Source: Erysipelotrichaceae bacterium (GTDB taxonomy: Bacteria > Bacillota_I > Bacilli_A > Erysipelotrichales > Erysipelotrichaceae). From it: a DNA stretch of 7,728 nt. Location of the stretch: the NCBI GenBank assembly GCA_017419065.1, contig JAFOMB010000035.1, positions 1-7,728 on the forward strand. Direction: 5' to 3'. Each line of letters opens with the position of its first letter. Position 1 is the first letter of the stretch. The notes under the pieces are model-generated. The model saw only the letters and a program-made list of their open reading frames with translations, made no database searches and was not told the origin of the DNA. The translations under genes were made by a program, and so were the position numbers. This document shows positions 6,343 through 7,728 of the stretch, one piece after another.

Positions 6343-6360
6343 CGCGGACCTTTTCTTTTT
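6333..6360 (+). terminator. Intrinsic terminator overlapping the DUF3842 stop codon
   Basis: GGTCCG (6333-6338) pairs with CGGACC (6345-6350), with an A:T extension at the base, followed by TTTTCTTTTT. The TGA stop (6340-6342) and a TTGACG -35-like hexamer (6339-6344) both lie in the loop. Confidence 0.9.
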
Positions 6361-6367
6361 ATAAAAT
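6339..6367 (+). promoter_or_regulatory. Promoter of the ECF S component, nested in the preceding terminator
   Basis: TTGACG (6339-6344, 5/6) and TAAAAT (6362-6367, 5/6) are separated by exactly 17 nt. Initiation is expected near 6374. The spacer consists of the 3' arm and T-tract of the upstream terminator. Confidence 0.7.
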
Positions 6368-6369
6368 AG

Positions 6370-6466
6370 AGAGGTGCAGGAAGCACAGCCGGTACACGAA
6401 GTACCTCTGTTCGATACGTCAGGAAGACAGAACTCTTCAGAAGAAGAAGGATGTCTTTTATTTTTT
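6370..6466 (+). promoter_or_regulatory. Structured leader with attenuator-like hairpin, candidate riboswitch (class not recognised)
   Basis: Hairpins can be drawn as GTGC-AGGAA-GCAC (6374-6386), GGTAC-ACGAA-GTACC (6391-6405) and GTC-AGGAA-GAC (6418-6428). An alternative long stem pairs AGAGGTGC (6370-6377) with GTACCTCT (6401-6408). The 3' part forms a terminator-like fold: GAAGACA (6423-6429) with TGTCTTT (6452-6458), an inner TCTTC-AGAA-GAAGA hairpin (6434-6447), then TTTTTT at 6461-6466, just before GGAGG. The GAC strand is shared with the third hairpin, so the two folds exclude each other. This is what a transcription-attenuating riboswitch looks like, but no known ligand class is recognisable and there is no comparative support yet. 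Confidence 0.5.
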
Positions 6467-6471
6467 GGAGG
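6467..6471 (+). promoter_or_regulatory. Ribosome-binding site of the ECF S component
   Basis: GGAGG with 6-nt spacing to ATG 6478. It decides against the in-frame ATG at 6451, which lies upstream of it. Confidence 0.85.
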
Positions 6472-6477
6472 TATTTC

Positions 6478-6996
6478 ATGAAAACAAAGAATCTCGTGCT
6501 CACCGCTTTCTTCATCGCCCTGGGCTTAGTTCTCCCGATGGCCTTCCATGCCATCCCGAACGGCGGTACTCTCTTCTCACCGATGCACATTCCGGTCCTC
6601 ATCTGCGGACTCTGTGTAGGACCTCTGGAAGGCCTCATCTGCGGTCTGGCAACTCCGGCCCTGTCCAGTGTCTTAACAGGCATGCCGCCGGCCCCGGTAC
6701 TTCCGGGCATGCTGGTCGAACTGGCCATCTACGGCCTGGTATCCGGTCTGATGATGAAAGCACTTAAAAACAATCATTCCTTCGCCAAGATCTACATCGC
6801 CTTACTCGTAGCCATGTTATGCGGAAGGATCGCCGGAGGTCTCGTCAACGCCTTCATTCTCAATGCGGGTTCCTACACCTTCCAGATGTGGCTGACAGCC
6901 TACTTCGTCAGAGGTATCGCCGGGATCGTCACCCATCTCATCGTCGTTCCTCTGCTTGTCAGAGCCCTGCAGAAAGCCAATCTCACGACTGTATAA
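6478..6996 (+). CDS. ECF transporter S component (vitamin/micronutrient binding subunit)
   Basis: The 172-residue, very hydrophobic protein has about six membrane segments (roughly 5-24, 36-50, 52-68, 74-94, 103-127, 142-163). It carries an AFFIA (AxxxA, 10-14) motif in the first helix, as used by S components to contact the EcfT scaffold. The segment PMHIPVLICGLCVGP, followed by GLATPALSSVLTGMPP and MLVELAIYGLVSGLM (about 35-93), is typical of the PF12822-type ECF family. It binds a small substrate in the membrane and works with a shared EcfA-EcfA'-EcfT module. None of these partners is in the window, as expected for group II systems. Substrate is not determinable; I could not place it confidently in the folate, niacin, pantothenate or other groups. 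Its own promoter and structured leader suggest ligand-responsive control. Confidence 0.85.
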   Translation: MKTKNLVLTAFFIALGLVLPMAFHAIPNGGTLFSPMHIPVLICGLCVGPLEGLICGLATPALSSVLTGMPPAPVLPGMLVELAIYGLVSGLMMKALKNNHSFAKIYIALLVAMLCGRIAGGLVNAFILNAGSYTFQMWLTAYFVRGIAGIVTHLIVVPLLVRALQKANLTTV

Positions 6997-7003
6997 AGTC
7001 AAT

Positions 7004-7028
7004 GCCCTTCAGAAGAAGGGCTTTTTTT
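7004..7028 (+). terminator. Intrinsic terminator after the ECF S component
   Basis: GCCCTTC (7004-7010) and GAAGGGC (7015-7021) form a perfect 7-bp stem around an AGAA loop, followed by seven T residues. It begins 7 nt after the TAA stop. Confidence 0.95.
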
Positions 7029-7054
7029 CTGCCTGTTTCGTTTCAAAAATTCTG

Positions 7055-7063
7055 TGTTATATT
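7055..7063 (+). promoter_or_regulatory. Extended -10 promoter of the ABC exporter gene
   Basis: TGTTATATT combines an extended TG with TATATT (5/6). No good -35 hexamer lies 17 nt upstream. Initiation would be near 7070, 20 nt before the ATG. Confidence 0.55.
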
Positions 7064-7089
7064 GAATTTATTATAAAGGGGGATACCGT

Positions 7090-7728
7090 ATGTCTATGCG
7101 TCCTTCCTTCGGCCCGAGAGGTTTCCTCACGGAAGAAGAGAAACTGAATAAGCCGAAGATCACGAAAGAACTCATCTTCCGCATCTTCAGCTATCTGAAA
7201 CCATACTGGTTCCAGCTCCTCCTGGTCTTCGCGATCATCGTCATCTCCTCTGTCCTCGGACTTCTGCCATCCATCATCACCGGAAAGATCATCGATACGG
7301 CCATCCTCGGCAAGGATTTCAAACTGCTGATACAGCTGGTCATCCTGGCGATCCTGACCCTATCCCTCTCCCAGATCATCGGTGTCTTTGAGAGCTACAT
7401 CAACGGCTGGGTATCCCAGAGGATCGTCTTCGACATGAAGAACCAGATGTTCGAACATCTCCAGACCATGCCGCACTCCTTCTTCACCAGCGAGAAACAG
7501 GGCGATATCATCACCCGTATGAACTCCGATATCTCCGGAGTCTCTTCCGTCATCTCCGGGACACTGACACAGGTCGTCTCCAATATCTGTACTGTCGTTG
7601 CGACACTGGTGGCTTTACTCAGAATCGACTGGAAACTGGCCATCATCGGCATCCTCGTCATCCCTTTACTCGTCTTACCGACCAAATCTGCCGGCAAGCA
7701 GCGCTATGAACTGCTGACGAAGTCCCAG
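7090..7728 (+). CDS. ABC exporter, N-terminal transmembrane domain (3' end outside window)
   Basis: The frame is open from ATG 7090 to the right edge, 213 residues of a half-transporter that usually has about 580-620. GGGGG (7078-7082) stands 7 nt before the ATG; ATG 7096 is a less well placed alternative. A charged cytoplasmic N-terminus is followed by membrane helices near 41-64, 79-99, 152-177 and 181-197. The family signature of type IV exporters (MsbA/Sav1866 type) is clear: LPSIITGKIIDTAI (59-72), then FDMKNQMFEHLQTMP (114-128), FFTSEKQGDIITRMNSDI (131-148), and DWKLAIIGILVIP. The ATP-binding domain with Walker motifs would lie outside the window. Bacillota homologues often occur as adjacent heterodimer pairs, so a partner may follow. 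The substrate (drug, lipid or peptide) cannot be told. Confidence 0.93.
   Translation, partial: MSMRPSFGPRGFLTEEEKLNKPKITKELIFRIFSYLKPYWFQLLLVFAIIVISSVLGLLPSIITGKIIDTAILGKDFKLLIQLVILAILTLSLSQIIGVFESYINGWVSQRIVFDMKNQMFEHLQTMPHSFFTSEKQGDIITRMNSDISGVSSVISGTLTQVVSNICTVVATLVALLRIDWKLAIIGILVIPLLVLPTKSAGKQRYELLTKSQ

Noticed and set aside
6391..6405. Guanidine-II (mini-ykkC) riboswitch, because one hairpin loop contains ACGA
   Set aside because: That class needs two ACGR-loop hairpins; the neighbouring loops are AGGAA, and the gene is not a guanidine exporter.
6451..6477. Earlier in-frame ATG for the S component
   Set aside because: It precedes the GGAGG ribosome-binding site and lies within the terminator-like stem.

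Overview
The window looks like the chromosome of a low- to mid-GC Bacillota (Firmicutes) bacterium. The evidence is a glmS-ribozyme leader in front of glmS, strong AAAGGAG/GGAGG ribosome-binding sites, a lone ECF-transporter substrate-binding subunit, a stand-alone TSCPD protein, a DUF3842 protein, and compact intrinsic terminators. An Erysipelotrichia or Clostridia source is plausible, but I cannot fix the class from this sequence. No insertion sequence, phage gene, CRISPR array, tRNA or rRNA is visible. The content is mostly housekeeping, so the unusual material lies in the non-coding and overlapping elements.

Layout. Positions 1-2064 (+) hold the 3' end of a 5'-nucleotidase/cyclic-nucleotide phosphodiesterase gene, followed by a tightly coupled M20-family amidohydrolase. 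A convergent block on the minus strand (3728 to 2057) carries a thioredoxin-type glutathione peroxidase, a TSCPD-domain protein one base downstream of it, a terminator, and then a patatin-like phospholipase. The amidohydrolase and phospholipase genes collide tail to tail. They overlap by 8 bp inside a perfect 12-bp inverted repeat that serves as a bidirectional terminator and encodes the same tetrapeptide at the end of both proteins.

Positions 3786-5857 (+) hold a strong promoter, a long leader containing a glmS ribozyme, and glmS, which makes glucosamine-6-phosphate for cell-wall synthesis. The ribozyme is recognisable in almost every conserved segment. However, the position I align with the essential active-site guanine reads A, so it may be slow, inactive or altered.

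Positions 5935-7728 (+) hold a DUF3842 gene that ends inside its own terminator, and a promoter whose -35 box lies in that terminator's loop. Next come a structured leader of about 100 nt with an attenuator-like hairpin, an ECF S component, another terminator, and the start of an ABC exporter that runs off the window.

The two most interesting signals are the glmS ribozyme variant and the candidate cis-regulatory leader of the ECF S component, which matches no riboswitch class I could recognise.
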